A stretch of DNA of 64,000 nucleotides from Roseiarcus sp963805295 (GCA_963805295.1 CAWDTW010000100.1:62001-126000); one strand, 5' to 3'. Counted from the stretch's first letter, positions 22,407-34,593 are shown. Translations and numbers: made by a program. The notes: a model not told the origin generated them from the letters alone.

Positions 22407-23984
22407 ATGGCGCTTTCGGCGAAATTGATGATGCGGCAGGGTCAGACGATGGTTCTGACGCCGCAGCTGCTTCAGGCGATCAAGCTGTTGCAGATGCCCA
22501 ACGTCGAATTGAGCGCATTCATCGAGGCCGAACTGACGAGCAATCCGCTGCTGGAGCGCGCGGAGGAGCGCGAGGGCGGCGACGGTCCGGATCGGGCCGA
22601 GGGCGAACCGGACGCGCCCTCGGGCGACGCGCCTGCGGAACCAGGCGACTGGGCGTCGGAGGCGCTCGAGACCGATGCTGGCGCGCTCGCCGCCAATCTC
22701 GGCACCGAAGTGGAGAACGCGTTCGATTCCGATCGCGCTTCGCCGGCCGGGGCGGCTCCGCCCTCCGACGGCCTGTCGGCGACTTCATGGACGGGAATGG
22801 CGGGCGGAGGCTCGGATTCCGGCGAAGCGCCGGACCTCGAAGCCTATGTCGCCGAGACCCTGTCCCTGCATGCGCACCTGGAGCGCCAGGCTGGCGTGCT
22901 CCTCGTCGATCCGGCCGAGCGGATGATCGGCGCCGCGCTGATCGACGGCCTCGACGATTCGGGCTATTTCGTCGGCTCGCTGGAGGCGGTCGCGGAACGG
23001 CTCGGCACGACAGTCGAGGCCGTCGAAAGGACGCTCATTCTCATGCAGACGCTGGAGCCGACGGGCGTCTTCGCGCGCAGCCTCGCCGAGTGCCTGACGC
23101 TGCAACTGCGCGAACGCGATCGGTTCGATCCGGCCATGCAGGCCCTGATCGAGAACCTGCCGGGGCTGGCGCGGCGGGATTTCCCGCTGCTGCGCCGGGT
23201 CTGCGGCGTCGACGACGAGGATCTCGTCGACATGATCGCCGAAGTCAGGCGGCTCGAACCGAAACCGGGACGAGCATTCGGCGATCCGCCCGCCGCGCCG
23301 GCAATTCCCGACGTGTACGTCACCGCGGCGCCCGACCGGAGCTGGCGCGTCGAGCTCAACGGCCAGGCGCTGCCGCGCGTGCTCGTCAACGAAACCTTTG
23401 CGGTCGCGATCCGGCGCGGCGCGCGGCGGGAAGAGGACAAGCAATATGTCTCGGCCCAGCTCCAGTCGGCGAGTTGGCTGACGAAAAGCCTCGAACAGCG
23501 GGCGCGCACCATCCTCAATGTGGCGAGCGAGATCGTACGGCGGCAGGATTCCTTCCTGGTCCAAGGCGTGTCCGGGCTGAAGCCGCTCAACTTGAAGATG
23601 GTCGGGCAGGCGATCGGAGTGCACGAGTCGACGGTCTCGCGCGCCACCGCACACAAGTTCATCCAGACGCCTCGCGGTCTGTTTGAAATGAAATATTTCT
23701 TCACCGCAGCCATCGCCTCGGCCGATTCGGGCGAGGCCCACTCGGCCGAGGCCGTCCGCCAGCGCATCCGCCAGATGATCGACGAGGAGGATCCGGAAGA
23801 GGTTCTTTCCGACGACGGCATCGTCGAGCGCCTGCGCAAAGCCGGCGTCGTCGTCGCGCGGCGCACCGTCGCCAAATATCGCGACAGCCTCAAGATCCCG
23901 TCTTCCGTGGAAAGGCGTAAGCTGAAGATGTCGCCCGTCCGCGCCTCGCGCGTGCGCGGCGACTTCCTGGCGGTCGAAGTCTGA
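22407..23984 (+). CDS. rpoN: RNA polymerase sigma-54 factor
   Basis: The 525-residue protein has region I (LMMRQGQTMVLTPQLLQAIKLLQM) that contacts activators, an acidic, variable region II, the core-binding region, a helix-turn-helix (LKMVGQAIGVHESTVSRAT) and the C-terminal RpoN box ARRTVAKYRD that reads the -24 element. It directs transcription of nitrogen, carbon and surface genes with AAA+ activators. It is followed by hpf and ptsN as in many alphaproteobacteria. The usual upstream lptB is absent; a REP pair and ahcY lie there instead. Confidence 0.97.
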   Translation: MALSAKLMMRQGQTMVLTPQLLQAIKLLQMPNVELSAFIEAELTSNPLLERAEEREGGDGPDRAEGEPDAPSGDAPAEPGDWASEALETDAGALAANLGTEVENAFDSDRASPAGAAPPSDGLSATSWTGMAGGGSDSGEAPDLEAYVAETLSLHAHLERQAGVLLVDPAERMIGAALIDGLDDSGYFVGSLEAVAERLGTTVEAVERTLILMQTLEPTGVFARSLAECLTLQLRERDRFDPAMQALIENLPGLARRDFPLLRRVCGVDDEDLVDMIAEVRRLEPKPGRAFGDPPAAPAIPDVYVTAAPDRSWRVELNGQALPRVLVNETFAVAIRRGARREEDKQYVSAQLQSASWLTKSLEQRARTILNVASEIVRRQDSFLVQGVSGLKPLNLKMVGQAIGVHESTVSRATAHKFIQTPRGLFEMKYFFTAAIASADSGEAHSAEAVRQRIRQMIDEEDPEEVLSDDGIVERLRKAGVVVARRTVAKYRDSLKIPSSVERRKLKMSPVRASRVRGDFLAVEV

Positions 23985-24186
23985 ATTTGGATTCTCGTGT
24001 TGGAACAAAGATTTGCCACGACGATTGACATGGCCGCGACAGGCTCCTAACGCTACCCGTGAACTGGCCGCTCGGGATCGTCCTTGGCGAAGCAGGATGG
24101 GCAGGCGGGAGCGCGCCGGACGCGGCGCATGAACGAGCGGCGGCGAACCAACGTCCTGCTCGCCTTAAACATAAGGCCAATAATCG

Positions 24187-24744
24187 ATGACTTTGAGAGT
24201 ATCCGGAAAGAACCTCGACATCGGGGAATCTTTGCGTCAGCATGTTTCGGAAAAAGTCGAGGCGATGATCGGCCATTACTTCAACGGAACGGTCAGCGGT
24301 CACGTCGTGATCACGCGCGAAGGTTCGGGCTATCGCTCGGACTGCACGCTGCGGCTGAGCTCCGGCGTCTCGCTGCACGCGGACGGGCGCGCGCATGAAC
24401 CCTATCCCTGTTTCGAACAGGCCGCCAACAAGATCGAAGCGCGCCTGCGGCGCTACAAGCAGCGCCTCAAAGGCCACGCAGCGGCCGGCAACGGTCAGGG
24501 CAGGGTCGCCAACTACACGGTGGAGGCGCCGCGCCATGAAGAGGAAGAACCCGCCGAAGGATTCAATCCTGTGGTCGTAGCGGAGGGAACGGAGGCGTTG
24601 AAATCCCTTTCCGTCGCTTCGGCGGTGGCCGAACTCGATCTGACTGGCGCTCCGGTCGTCGTTTTCGAGCACGCCGGCAGCGGACGGGTGAATATCGTCT
24701 ATCGGCGCAGAGACGGCGCGATCGGGTGGCTCGATCCGCACTGA
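24187..24744 (+). CDS. hpf: Ribosome hibernation promoting factor, long form
   Basis: The 185-residue protein begins MTLRVSGKNLDIGESLRQHV with the N-terminal ribosome-binding beta-alpha domain, then a charged linker (HEEEEPAEGF) and the C-terminal dimerisation domain with GAPVVVFEHAGSGRVNIVYR and DGAIGWLDP. Long HPF dimers join two 70S ribosomes into inactive 100S particles in stationary phase. It lies 203 bp after rpoN and 48 bp before ptsN, the conserved alphaproteobacterial order. Confidence 0.95.
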   Translation: MTLRVSGKNLDIGESLRQHVSEKVEAMIGHYFNGTVSGHVVITREGSGYRSDCTLRLSSGVSLHADGRAHEPYPCFEQAANKIEARLRRYKQRLKGHAAAGNGQGRVANYTVEAPRHEEEEPAEGFNPVVVAEGTEALKSLSVASAVAELDLTGAPVVVFEHAGSGRVNIVYRRRDGAIGWLDPH

Positions 24745-24791
24745 AAGCGGGCGACGGGGGCGTGGACGGCTGCCGAACATTCGGGACGGAA

Positions 24792-25256
24792 ATGTCGCTT
24801 TCCCAACTCATCAAGCCGGACGCCGTTCTCGCAGCCCTGCGGGTCAACGGCAAGAAGCAGGCTCTCCAGGAAGTGAGCGAGCGTGCTGCGCTCGTTTCCG
24901 GCTTGCCGGCGCGCGAGATCTTCGACGCGTTGCTGCAGCGCGAAAGGCTCGGGTCGACCGGCGTCGGAGACGGCGTCGCCATTCCGCACGGCAAGCTGGC
25001 CAAATGCCAGCAGATTTTCGGGGTCTTCGCCCGCCTCGAGCGGGCGATCGATTTCGATGCGCCGGACGGGTTGCCGGTCGATCTCATCTTCATGCTGATC
25101 GCGCCCGAGTCGGCCGGCGCGGACCATCTCAAGGCGCTGGCGATGAGCGCGCGCCTTCTCCGCAACGCGGCGGTCGCCGCCCAGTTGCGCGCGACCCGGG
25201 ATCCGACGGCGCTCTATGCGCTGCTCACCATGGCGCCGACGTCGAATGCGGCCTGA
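24792..25256 (+). CDS. ptsN: PTS IIA-like nitrogen regulatory protein
   Basis: The 154-residue protein starts MSLSQLIKPDAVLAAL and shows the phosphorylatable His in GVAIPHGKL and the IIA fold end LRNAAVAAQLRA. PtsN receives phosphate from the PTS-Ntr chain and regulates potassium, carbon-nitrogen balance and stress functions rather than sugar uptake. I chose the ATG at 24792 because the family begins there; the open frame extends upstream into the end of hpf. The gene follows rpoN and hpf, its classic neighbours. Confidence 0.94.
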   Translation: MSLSQLIKPDAVLAALRVNGKKQALQEVSERAALVSGLPAREIFDALLQRERLGSTGVGDGVAIPHGKLAKCQQIFGVFARLERAIDFDAPDGLPVDLIFMLIAPESAGADHLKALAMSARLLRNAAVAAQLRATRDPTALYALLTMAPTSNAA

Positions 25257-25275
25257 CCAAGCGGAGATCGAGACC

Positions 25276-25515
25276 GTGAAAGCGCGCGTCACCGTCACGT
25301 TGAAGTCCGGAGTGCTCGATCCGCAGGGCAAAGCGATCGAGGGCGCGCTGCGATCGCTGTCCATCGACGGCGTCAGGGCCGTTCGCCAGGGCAAGATCTT
25401 CGACATCGAGATGGACGGCGAGGACCGCGACCGGGCGCAGAAGACGCTGAGCGAGGCCTGCGAGCGGCTGCTCGCCAACACGATCGTCGAGAATTACGCG
25501 ATCGAGATCAACTGA
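25276..25515 (+). CDS. purS: Phosphoribosylformylglycinamidine synthase, PurS subunit
   Basis: The GTG at 25276 has a GGAG ten bases upstream and gives an 80-residue protein, VKARVTVTLKSGVLDPQGKA, of normal PurS length; an ATG at 25246 overlapping the ptsN end is the alternative. PurS bridges PurL and the glutaminase PurQ in the fourth step of purine synthesis. The next gene, purQ, starts five bases after its stop. purL is not in the window. Confidence 0.92.
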   Translation: MKARVTVTLKSGVLDPQGKAIEGALRSLSIDGVRAVRQGKIFDIEMDGEDRDRAQKTLSEACERLLANTIVENYAIEIN

Positions 25516-25520
25516 CGCCG

Positions 25521-26205
<685 letters not shown>

Positions 26206-26288
26206 AAGCCGAGTTTTCAACAAGAAGTCATTAAGATTGCAAAAAAATTCGCGGAAGACGCGCCCTTGTCATAGTACGGGAACGGAAC

Positions 26289-26325
26289 TTCGGCATTATC
26301 TGTCGAATTCAAGGATAATGCCGAA
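26289..26325 (+). promoter_or_regulatory. Perfect 12-bp inverted repeat covering the hisE ribosome binding region
   Basis: TTCGGCATTATC (26289-26300) and GATAATGCCGAA (26314-26325) pair exactly around a 13-base loop, and the right arm ends two bases before the hisE ATG. No other ribosome binding site is visible for hisE. As DNA it could be an operator; as RNA it would hide the start region. Both readings are inference. Confidence 0.6.
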
Positions 26326-26327
26326 CC

Positions 26328-26702
26328 ATGACTGATTCGCTCGACAGGCTCTTTGCCGCAGTGCTGGAAGCGCGCGATCGGAGTCCCTCGGTTTCACGCA
26401 CCTCGAAGCTGTTTCGCGACGGCGTGCAGAAGATGGCCAAGAAACTGGTCGAGGAGGCGATCGAGGTCGGCCTCGACGCGGTGCAGATGAACCGCGAGTC
26501 GGTCATCCTGGAGAGCGCCGACATGCTCTACCATCTCGCCGTCATCTGGGTCGAGAGCGGCGTGACGCCCGGTGAGGTGATGGGCGAGATCGATCGGCGC
26601 GAGCGGCTGTACGGAATCGCGGAAAAGCTCCCCAAGCAGGCCGGCGCGGCGCAGATCCGGCGGATGATGCCGTTCGCCACGCGCCGCAAGGCCGTCTCCT
26701 GA
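26328..26702 (+). CDS. hisE: Phosphoribosyl-ATP pyrophosphatase
   Basis: The 124-residue protein has the MazG-like core KKLVEEAIEVGLDAVQ and ESADMLYHLAVIWV, whose acidic residues bind magnesium, and KLPKQAGAAQIRR near the end. It removes pyrophosphate from phosphoribosyl-ATP in the second step of histidine synthesis. It stands alone here, separate from hisI and other his genes, as in many alphaproteobacteria. Its start is overlapped by a strong inverted repeat. Confidence 0.93.
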   Translation: MTDSLDRLFAAVLEARDRSPSVSRTSKLFRDGVQKMAKKLVEEAIEVGLDAVQMNRESVILESADMLYHLAVIWVESGVTPGEVMGEIDRRERLYGIAEKLPKQAGAAQIRRMMPFATRRKAVS

Positions 26703-26830
26703 TCTCGCCAGGAACTGACGGGCCGCGCCGGCCGGAATCGCCTGGGCGCAGGCGAGCCCGATTCCCCTGGAGCCGCCGGCGACGAGAACGACCTTGCCCT
26801 TCAGGCCAAGCTCCCTGGCAATCGCCTGGC
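26703..26830 (-). pseudogene. N-terminal relic of a short-chain dehydrogenase
   Basis: Read leftwards, ARELGLKGKVVLVAGGSRGIGLACAQ shows the Rossmann GGxxGIG turn of the SDR family directly at its usual N-terminal position. The fold is cut after about 40 residues, where the hisE 3' end begins. The rest of the gene, including the Tyr-x-x-x-Lys site, is missing. Confidence 0.55.
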
Positions 26831-26834
26831 GCAA

Positions 26835-27509
26835 CTATCCCAAGTGCTTCTTGAAGAACGCTGTCGCGCGTCCCCAGGCGAGTTCCGCGGCGTGGCGGTC
26901 ATGGACGGCCATACGCTGCTCGTTGACGAAGGCGTGGCCGGCGTCATAGCGGAAGAACTCGAAGTCCTTTCCGGCTGCCCTCAGGCCGTGCTCGAAGCCG
27001 TCGACGATCTTGGGCGCAACCCAGTCGTCGCTGTTGGCGAAATGGCCTTGCAGCGGAACTTTGACGTCCGCCGGCCTGACGGCCTCTTCGGGCGGAAGGC
27101 CGTAAAAAGTGACAGCGGCCGCAAGCTCAGGGATTCGGGCGGCGCCAATGACCGCCACCGCCCCGCCCATGCAGAAGCCGGTGAGGCCGACCTTCGCGCC
27201 GTTCCGCTTCAGATACTGGACGGCGCCGCGCACGGTCTCTTCGGTTGCGTCGATGAAATTCAGCGACGACATTTCTTTCGCGGCCGCCTCGGAGTCGTGA
27301 TAGGGCACGACCACGCCCTTGAAGAGATCGGGCGCCAGGGCGTCGAAGCCCGCGAGCGCGAAGCGGTCGCACATCGCCTTGATCTGCTCCGAGAGGCCCC
27401 ACCATTCCTGGATGACGACGAGGCCCGGAGCGTCGCCGCGCGCCGCGTTCGACAGATAGCCTTCGGCGTCGCCGCCGTCGGGTCGTTTGAAGGTGATTTC
27501 CGCGCCCAT
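26835..27509 (-). CDS. Dienelactone hydrolase-family protein
   Basis: From the ATG at 27509, which has GGAGGAG upstream, the protein has 224 residues. It shows VIQEWWGLSEQIKAMCDRFA, the nucleophile elbow GLTGFCMGGAVAV with Cys as in dienelactone hydrolases, an Asp in HFANSDDWV and the catalytic His in YDAGHAFVNE. Such enzymes hydrolyse cyclic or activated esters; the substrate here is unknown. An SMP-30-type lactonase gene lies upstream on the same strand, 77 bp away, which suggests a shared lactone or ester substrate. Confidence 0.88.
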   Translation of the reverse strand: MGAEITFKRPDGGDAEGYLSNAARGDAPGLVVIQEWWGLSEQIKAMCDRFALAGFDALAPDLFKGVVVPYHDSEAAAKEMSSLNFIDATEETVRGAVQYLKRNGAKVGLTGFCMGGAVAVIGAARIPELAAAVTFYGLPPEEAVRPADVKVPLQGHFANSDDWVAPKIVDGFEHGLRAAGKDFEFFRYDAGHAFVNEQRMAVHDRHAAELAWGRATAFFKKHLG

Positions 27510-27586
27510 TCGCTCCTCCCCCCGATGCGGTACAACACGAGTTCGCCCAAATTGCGGTCGCATGCCCCGGCCTTCAGGCTCGCGGG

Positions 27587-28520
27587 TCAGCCGAGCTTCG
27601 ATCCGTTGGTCATCAGCACGATCGAATAGAGCGACGTCGTGCCGCAGATGAACAACCGGTTCAGCTTGGCCCCGCCGAAGGTCACGTTGGCGACGAACTC
27701 GGGAATGAGGATCTTGCCGATCTGCGTTCCGTCAGGCTCGTAGCAGTGAACACCTTCGTCCGTGCTCGTCCAGATGCGCCCCGCCCGGTCGACGCGAAAG
27801 CCGTCGAACGGGCCCGCGGTCGGCTCGGCGAAGATTCCGCCGCCCTTGAGGCTCTTGCCGTCCTCAGACACGGTGAACCGCCGGATGTGCTGCGGCCCGT
27901 TCTCCTGGCGGTTCGCGCCGGTGTCGGCGACATAGAGGAGCCTCTCGTCGGGCGAAAACGCCAGGCCGTTCGGGCGAACCATGTCGTCGATCACGCGCTC
28001 GACTTCGCCGCTCTTCGGATCGACGCGATAGACGTGGCAGCCGTCGATCTCCGGCGCCGCCGGCTCGCCCTCGTTGTCGGCGTCGATGCCGTAGGAGGGA
28101 TCGGTAAACCAGATCGAGTTCGTCCGATTTGACCACGACGTCGTTGGGCGAATTGAGCCGCTTGCCCTTCCACTTGTCGGCGAGAACGGCGATCGAACCG
28201 TCGAATTCCGTGCGGCTCACCCGCCGCGTCAGGTGTTCGCAGGTGACGAGCCGCCCCTGATTGTCGACCGTGTTTCCGTTCGAATTGTTGGAGGGCTCGC
28301 GAAACACCGAGACCTCGCCCGACGGTTCGATGTAGCGCAGCATGCGGTTGTTGGGGATGTCGGACCAGACGAGATAGCGCCCCGCGGCGAACCACGCCGG
28401 GCCCTCCGACCAGCGCGCGCCGGTCCACAGCCGCTCGACCCGCACATAGCTGGCGAACAGCGACTTGAAGCGCGGATCGAGGACGACGACGTCCGTCCCT
28501 TCGACTTGGCCGAAATGCAT
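27587..28520 (-). CDS. SMP-30/gluconolactonase-family protein (frame broken near 28121)
   Basis: The N-terminal frame (28520 down to about 28122) reads ARWSEGPAWFAAGRYLVWSD, IPNNRMLRYIEPSG and RLVTCEHLTRRVSR. Deleting one base at 28121 joins NSPNDVVVKSD to NSIWFTDPSYGIDA and then VRPNGLAFSPDERLLYVADT and PFDGFRVDRAGRIWTST. These are the metal-binding Glu, Asn and Asp regions of the six-bladed propeller lactonases. The full product would be about 310 residues, normal for gluconolactonase-like enzymes. A good GGGAGG site precedes the ATG. No signal peptide is evident, so it is probably cytoplasmic. Confidence 0.87.
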
Positions 28521-28896
28521 CGCCTTCGCCTCCCTCGTCTTCTCACCTTTGAGCCGAGCGTGGCGCAGTTGGCGCGCGACTGCAAGACTGCGCGGGCGCG
28601 AATGCAGCGGCGGGTTGGTGAATCGCGGCATCGGGGTCGGCGTCGGCGAGGCCGGGCGTCCGGACCGACGCCCCCTGGACCGTCCCATAGGGCGTCCACC
28701 AGAGGTGAGGATGAAGCGGCGGCCGAATTCCTCCCCCACGAAGCGTAAGCGAAGTCGGGGAGGGGGACCACGCCAACGGGTCGGCGAGAAGCGCCGCCCG
28801 ATGACAAGCTCCGCGTGGCGGAGGGGGTACGCCCCTTAGTGGCGTGAACAGCACAAAAGCTTGCGGCGCGGGCCTTCATCCTCCACATTGAGGCTC
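28521..28896. other. Intergenic region between divergent genes, with a palindromic repeat
   Basis: No gene is evident. The right part (about 28728-28845) holds palindromic sequence: CTCCCCCAC...GTCGGGGAGGGGGACC and a second unit around CCGCGTGGCGGAGGGGGTAC. Promoters for the leftward SMP-30 gene and the rightward helicase gene must lie here, but I cannot assign boxes. Confidence 0.5.
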
Positions 28897-31449
<2,553 letters not shown>

Positions 31450-31453
<4 letters not shown>

Positions 31454-31749
31454 GCGAAGAGGCCGAATCCTGCCGCGTCGACGTCTGGCTGTGGCGGGCG
31501 CGGTTCTTCAAGACGCGAAGCCTCGCCGCGCGGATCGTCGAAGACGGCGGGGTGCGCCTCATGCGCGGGAGCGCGCGCACGCCGCTCGACAAGCCGAGCC
31601 GCTCGGTGCGCTGCGGCGACGTGCTCACCTTCGCCCAAGGGCCGCGCTGGCTCGCGGTCAAGGTCGAGGCGCTCGGCGTCCGCCGCGGCCCCGCGCCCGA
31701 GGCGCGGACGCTCTATAGCCTCATGGACGAGAAGGGCGGTGGTGGGTGA
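31450..31749 (+). CDS. S4 RNA-binding domain protein (Hsp15-like)
   Basis: A TTG at 31450 overlaps the helicase stop (TTGA), giving a 99-residue protein: SEEAESCRVDVWLWRARFF, KTRSLAARIVEDGGVRL and PSRSVRCGDVLTF form the S4 fold that binds structured RNA. Hsp15-type proteins bind stalled 50S subunits carrying nascent chains. The overlapping start implies translational coupling with the helicase. No ATG exists at the expected position, so the TTG start is inferred from overlap and the family's N-terminus. Confidence 0.85.
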
Positions 31750-31800
31750 CCCTTCGCCCGTTCACGGGAGAAGGTGGCCCGAAGGGCCGGATGAGGGCCG
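31750..31800. repeat. Palindromic intergenic repeat, possible terminator
   Basis: CCCTTCGCCCGTTCACGGGAGAAGG followed by GGCCCGAAGGGCC forms two small hairpins right after the S4 gene stop. This word pair is a very common intergenic palindrome in GC-rich proteobacteria. It could end the helicase/S4 transcript, though no U-run follows. Confidence 0.55.
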
Positions 31801-31949
31801 GCACGGCCGCGGTCGAGATTGTAGACGCGGGGTCGATGACCGTGTCGGGCGCGCTCAGCGAGCGCGCCTACAATTGCCGCCAACGGCCAATGTTCAATTT
31901 TCGTCTGAGGCGCTATAGTGGTTTCGTGGCGCTCAAGCGGGAGGCCCAG

Positions 31950-32354
31950 ATGAGCAATGTTTCGAGCTCCGGCGGCGGCGGTGAGCGCAGGGGCGGCGGC
32001 GACAGCAGCGTCAATATTTCGGGCGTGATCGGCACTGTCGAAGGCGACATCGTCGGCGGCGACAAGATCGTCCAGACCTATAGCCCGATCGCTCTCGAGA
32101 TGGCGTTTCGGCCTCTGGACGATGCGCTTAAAGGAGCGCCCTCCGACGCGGCGGCGAAACTTGCGGCGCTCAAGACGGAAGCGGCGAAGGGGACAAACGC
32201 CAACGACGGCGTCGTCGCCACACTCGTCAACGGACTGGTCGGGCTCGTGCCCGCCGCGGCGAGCGCGGTCGTCAGCGCGTTCGGGACTCCGATCCTCGCA
32301 GGGATCGCGGGGCCGGTGACGAAAATCGTGCTCGATAAGCTGCAGGGCAAATAG
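31950..32354 (+). CDS. Small protein with shared GDIVGG motif and hydrophobic C-terminus
   Basis: I do not recognise a named family. The 134-residue protein has a Gly/Ser-rich start, then VNISGVIGTVEGDIVGGDKI near residues 22-41, an alpha-helical middle (DDALKGAPSDAAAKLAALKT) and a long hydrophobic, Gly/Ala-rich end (LVGLVPAAASAVVSAFGTPI, LAGIAGPVTKIVL) that could enter a membrane. GGGAGG precedes the ATG. The next gene, 15 bp on, encodes a TPR protein whose N-terminus repeats the motif as VSGVIGVVHGDIVGGNK. Shared short motifs between a neighbouring receptor and effector are the hallmark of amyloid-type signalling pairs, so a sensor/effector relation is a reasonable inference. Confidence 0.7.
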   Translation: MSNVSSSGGGGERRGGGDSSVNISGVIGTVEGDIVGGDKIVQTYSPIALEMAFRPLDDALKGAPSDAAAKLAALKTEAAKGTNANDGVVATLVNGLVGLVPAAASAVVSAFGTPILAGIAGPVTKIVLDKLQGK

Positions 32355-32369
32355 CAGCGGGGGCGGCGC

Positions 32370-34392
32370 ATGGTTCCGTCGTCGGATAGGGAGACGAGCG
32401 GCGTCTCCGTATCGGGCGTCATCGGCGTCGTCCACGGCGACATCGTCGGCGGGAATAAGTATGGCCTGTCTGAGGACGGCGTACGCCAGCTCCTGCGCGA
32501 GGAACTTGCGCGTGACCGCGGCCTCGACCCGGAGTTGCTGCGGCCGATCTTCGACAATCTCGGCGAACTGGGTCTTTCGCGCGACCAGTTGCTCGCCAAG
32601 GCCGAACAGGGCATCGCGGCGTTGCTCCAGCGCGCGCGCACGGCCGTCGCCCCGACCAACGACGGCGCCGACATCGACGCGGCGATCCAAGCCGCGCGCG
32701 ACAAGCTGCGCGTCGTCGACACGCGCGCGGCGCGAAATATCCTCGCGACGAAGATCGCCGAGGAGGAGGACGAGCGCCGCCGCCGGCTGATCCCCCTGCT
32801 TGCGGAGCAGGCGGCGATCGAGCGCGCGTCTTTCGACTACCCGGCCGCGCAAGGCGACCTTGCGGCGTCTGCTGGAGATCGACCCCGACCGCGTCTGGTC
32901 ATGGATCGAACTCGGCGACATTTGCGTGACGACCGGTGCGCTCGACCCGGCGATGCAGGCCTTTCGCGGCGCCCTCGCGGCGGCGGAACGGCTCTCGGCC
33001 GCCGCCCCGCATGACCTCGGCAGCCGGCGCGACCTCTCGGTCTCGTACAACAGGGTCGGCGACGTGCTGGTCGCGCAGGGCGACCTCAACGGGGCGCTCA
33101 AATCGTTTCGCGACGGTCTGGCGATCCGCGAGGAACTGTCGCGCGCCGACCCCGGCAACGCGGGCTGGCGGCGCGACGTCTCGGTCTCGTACAACAAGGT
33201 CGGCGACGTGCTGGTCGCGCAGGGCGACCTCAACGGGGCGCTCAAATCGTTTCGCGACGGCCTGGCGATCCGCGAGGAACTGTCGCGCGCGGACCCCGGC
33301 AACGCGGGCTGGCGGCGCGACGTCTCGGTCTCGTACAAGAAAGTCGGCGACGTGCTGGTCGCGCAGGGCGACCTCAACGGGGCGCTGAAATCGTTTCGCG
33401 ACGGCCTGGCGATCCGCGAGGAGCTGTCGCGCGCCGACCCCGGCAACGCGGGCTGGCGGCGCGACCTCTCGGTCTCGTACAACAAGGTGGGCGACGTGCT
33501 GGTCGCGCAGGGCGACCTCAACGGGGCGCTCAAAGCCTTCCGCGACTCTCAGGCGATCTGTGAAGAGCTGTCGCGCGCCGACCCCGGCAACGCGGGCTGG
33601 CGGCGCGACCTCTCCGTCTCGTACGAGAAGGTCGGCAACGTGCTGGTCGCGCAGGGCGACCTCAACGGGGCGCTGAAATCGTTTCGCGACGGTCTGGCGA
33701 TCGCGGAAGAATTGTCGCGCGCGGACCCCGGCAACGCGGGCTGGCGGCGCGACGTCTCGGTCTCGTACAAGAAAGTCGGCGACGTGCTGGTCGCGCAGGG
33801 CGACCTCAACGGGGCGCTGAAATCGTTTCGCGACGGTCTGGCGATCCGCGAGGGGCTGTCGCGCGCCGACCCCGGCAACGCGGGCTGGCGGCGCGACGTC
33901 TCGGTCTCGCACAACAAGGTCGGCGACGTGCTGGTCGCGCAGGGCGACCTCAACGGGGCGCTCAAATCGTTTCGCGACGGTCTGGCGATCCTCGAGGAGT
34001 TGTCGCGCGCCGACCCCGGCAACGCGGGCTGGCGGCGCGACCTATCGGTCTCGTACAACAGTGTCGGCGACGTGCTGGTCGCGCAGGGCGACCTGCCCGG
34101 GGCGCTGAAATCGTTTCGCGACGGCCTGGCGATCCGCGAGGGGCTGTCGCGCGCCGACCCCGGCAACGCGGGCTGGCGGCGCGACGTCGTCGTGTCCCAC
34201 GCCAAGATCGCGACAGCCCTCAAGGCGAGCGGCGATCCGGCCGGCGCCGGCGAGGCGTTGCGCGCGGGACGCGAAATCCTCGCGCCGCTGGTCGAGCGCC
34301 ATCCCGACTGGGCGCAATGGAAGCGGAACCTGGCCTGGTTCGACGCGGAGTTGGCTGCGCTCGACGAGCGAGGCGACGCCCAGGCGACCTGA
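32370..34392 (+). CDS. TPR-repeat protein with the same N-terminal motif (frame broken near 32850)
   Basis: The N-terminus has VSVSGVIGVVHGDIVGGNK at about residues 11-29, then a helical region (VRQLLREELARDRGLDPELL, AEQGIAALLQRARTAV, KIAEEEDERRRRLIPLLAEQ). Dropping one base near 32850 leads into TLRRLLEIDPDRVWSWIELG and eight nearly identical 48-residue TPR units (SYNKVGDVLVAQGDLNGALK, SFRDGLAIREELSRADPGNA). A divergent ninth and a capping end (LVERHPDWAQWKRNLAWFDA) follow. The full protein is about 673 residues. TPR arrays of this type bind peptides or oligomerise. No catalytic domain is seen, so it is likely the sensing or scaffold partner of the small upstream protein. Confidence 0.82.
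33061..34212 (+). repeat. Eight 144-bp near-identical tandem repeats inside the TPR gene
   Basis: The word GACGTGCTGGTCGCGCAGGG recurs at exactly 144-bp spacing from 33061 to 34069 (GGCAACGTG in the fifth unit). Units differ by few bases, so the array is recent or kept uniform by recombination, and copy number is likely to vary between strains. Confidence 0.92.
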
Positions 34393-34462
34393 CCGGTAGC
34401 CCGCACCGTATCAGGAAATGGCGCTGGAGGGCGTCAGAACGCTTTCCGACCGAACCGATCCG

Positions 34463-34563
34463 TCATCGCGAGGAGCGAAACGACGCGGCGGACCACAGCC
34501 GCCGCCGCAACCCTACGATCCCCTGGATTGCTTCCCCCTCGCTACGCTCGGGGTCGTAATGAC
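34463..34563. repeat. REP-like element, copy 1
   Basis: TCATCGCGAGGAGCGAAACG at one end and GGATTGCTTCCCCCTCGCTA...GTAATGACG at the other form an imperfect inverted pair. Related copies lie at 44390-44492 and 47039-47130. It separates the TPR gene from the converging ggt gene. Confidence 0.75.
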
Positions 34564-34593
34564 GCCTTTGCTTGGGTCAGAACGAGCTCCGCA

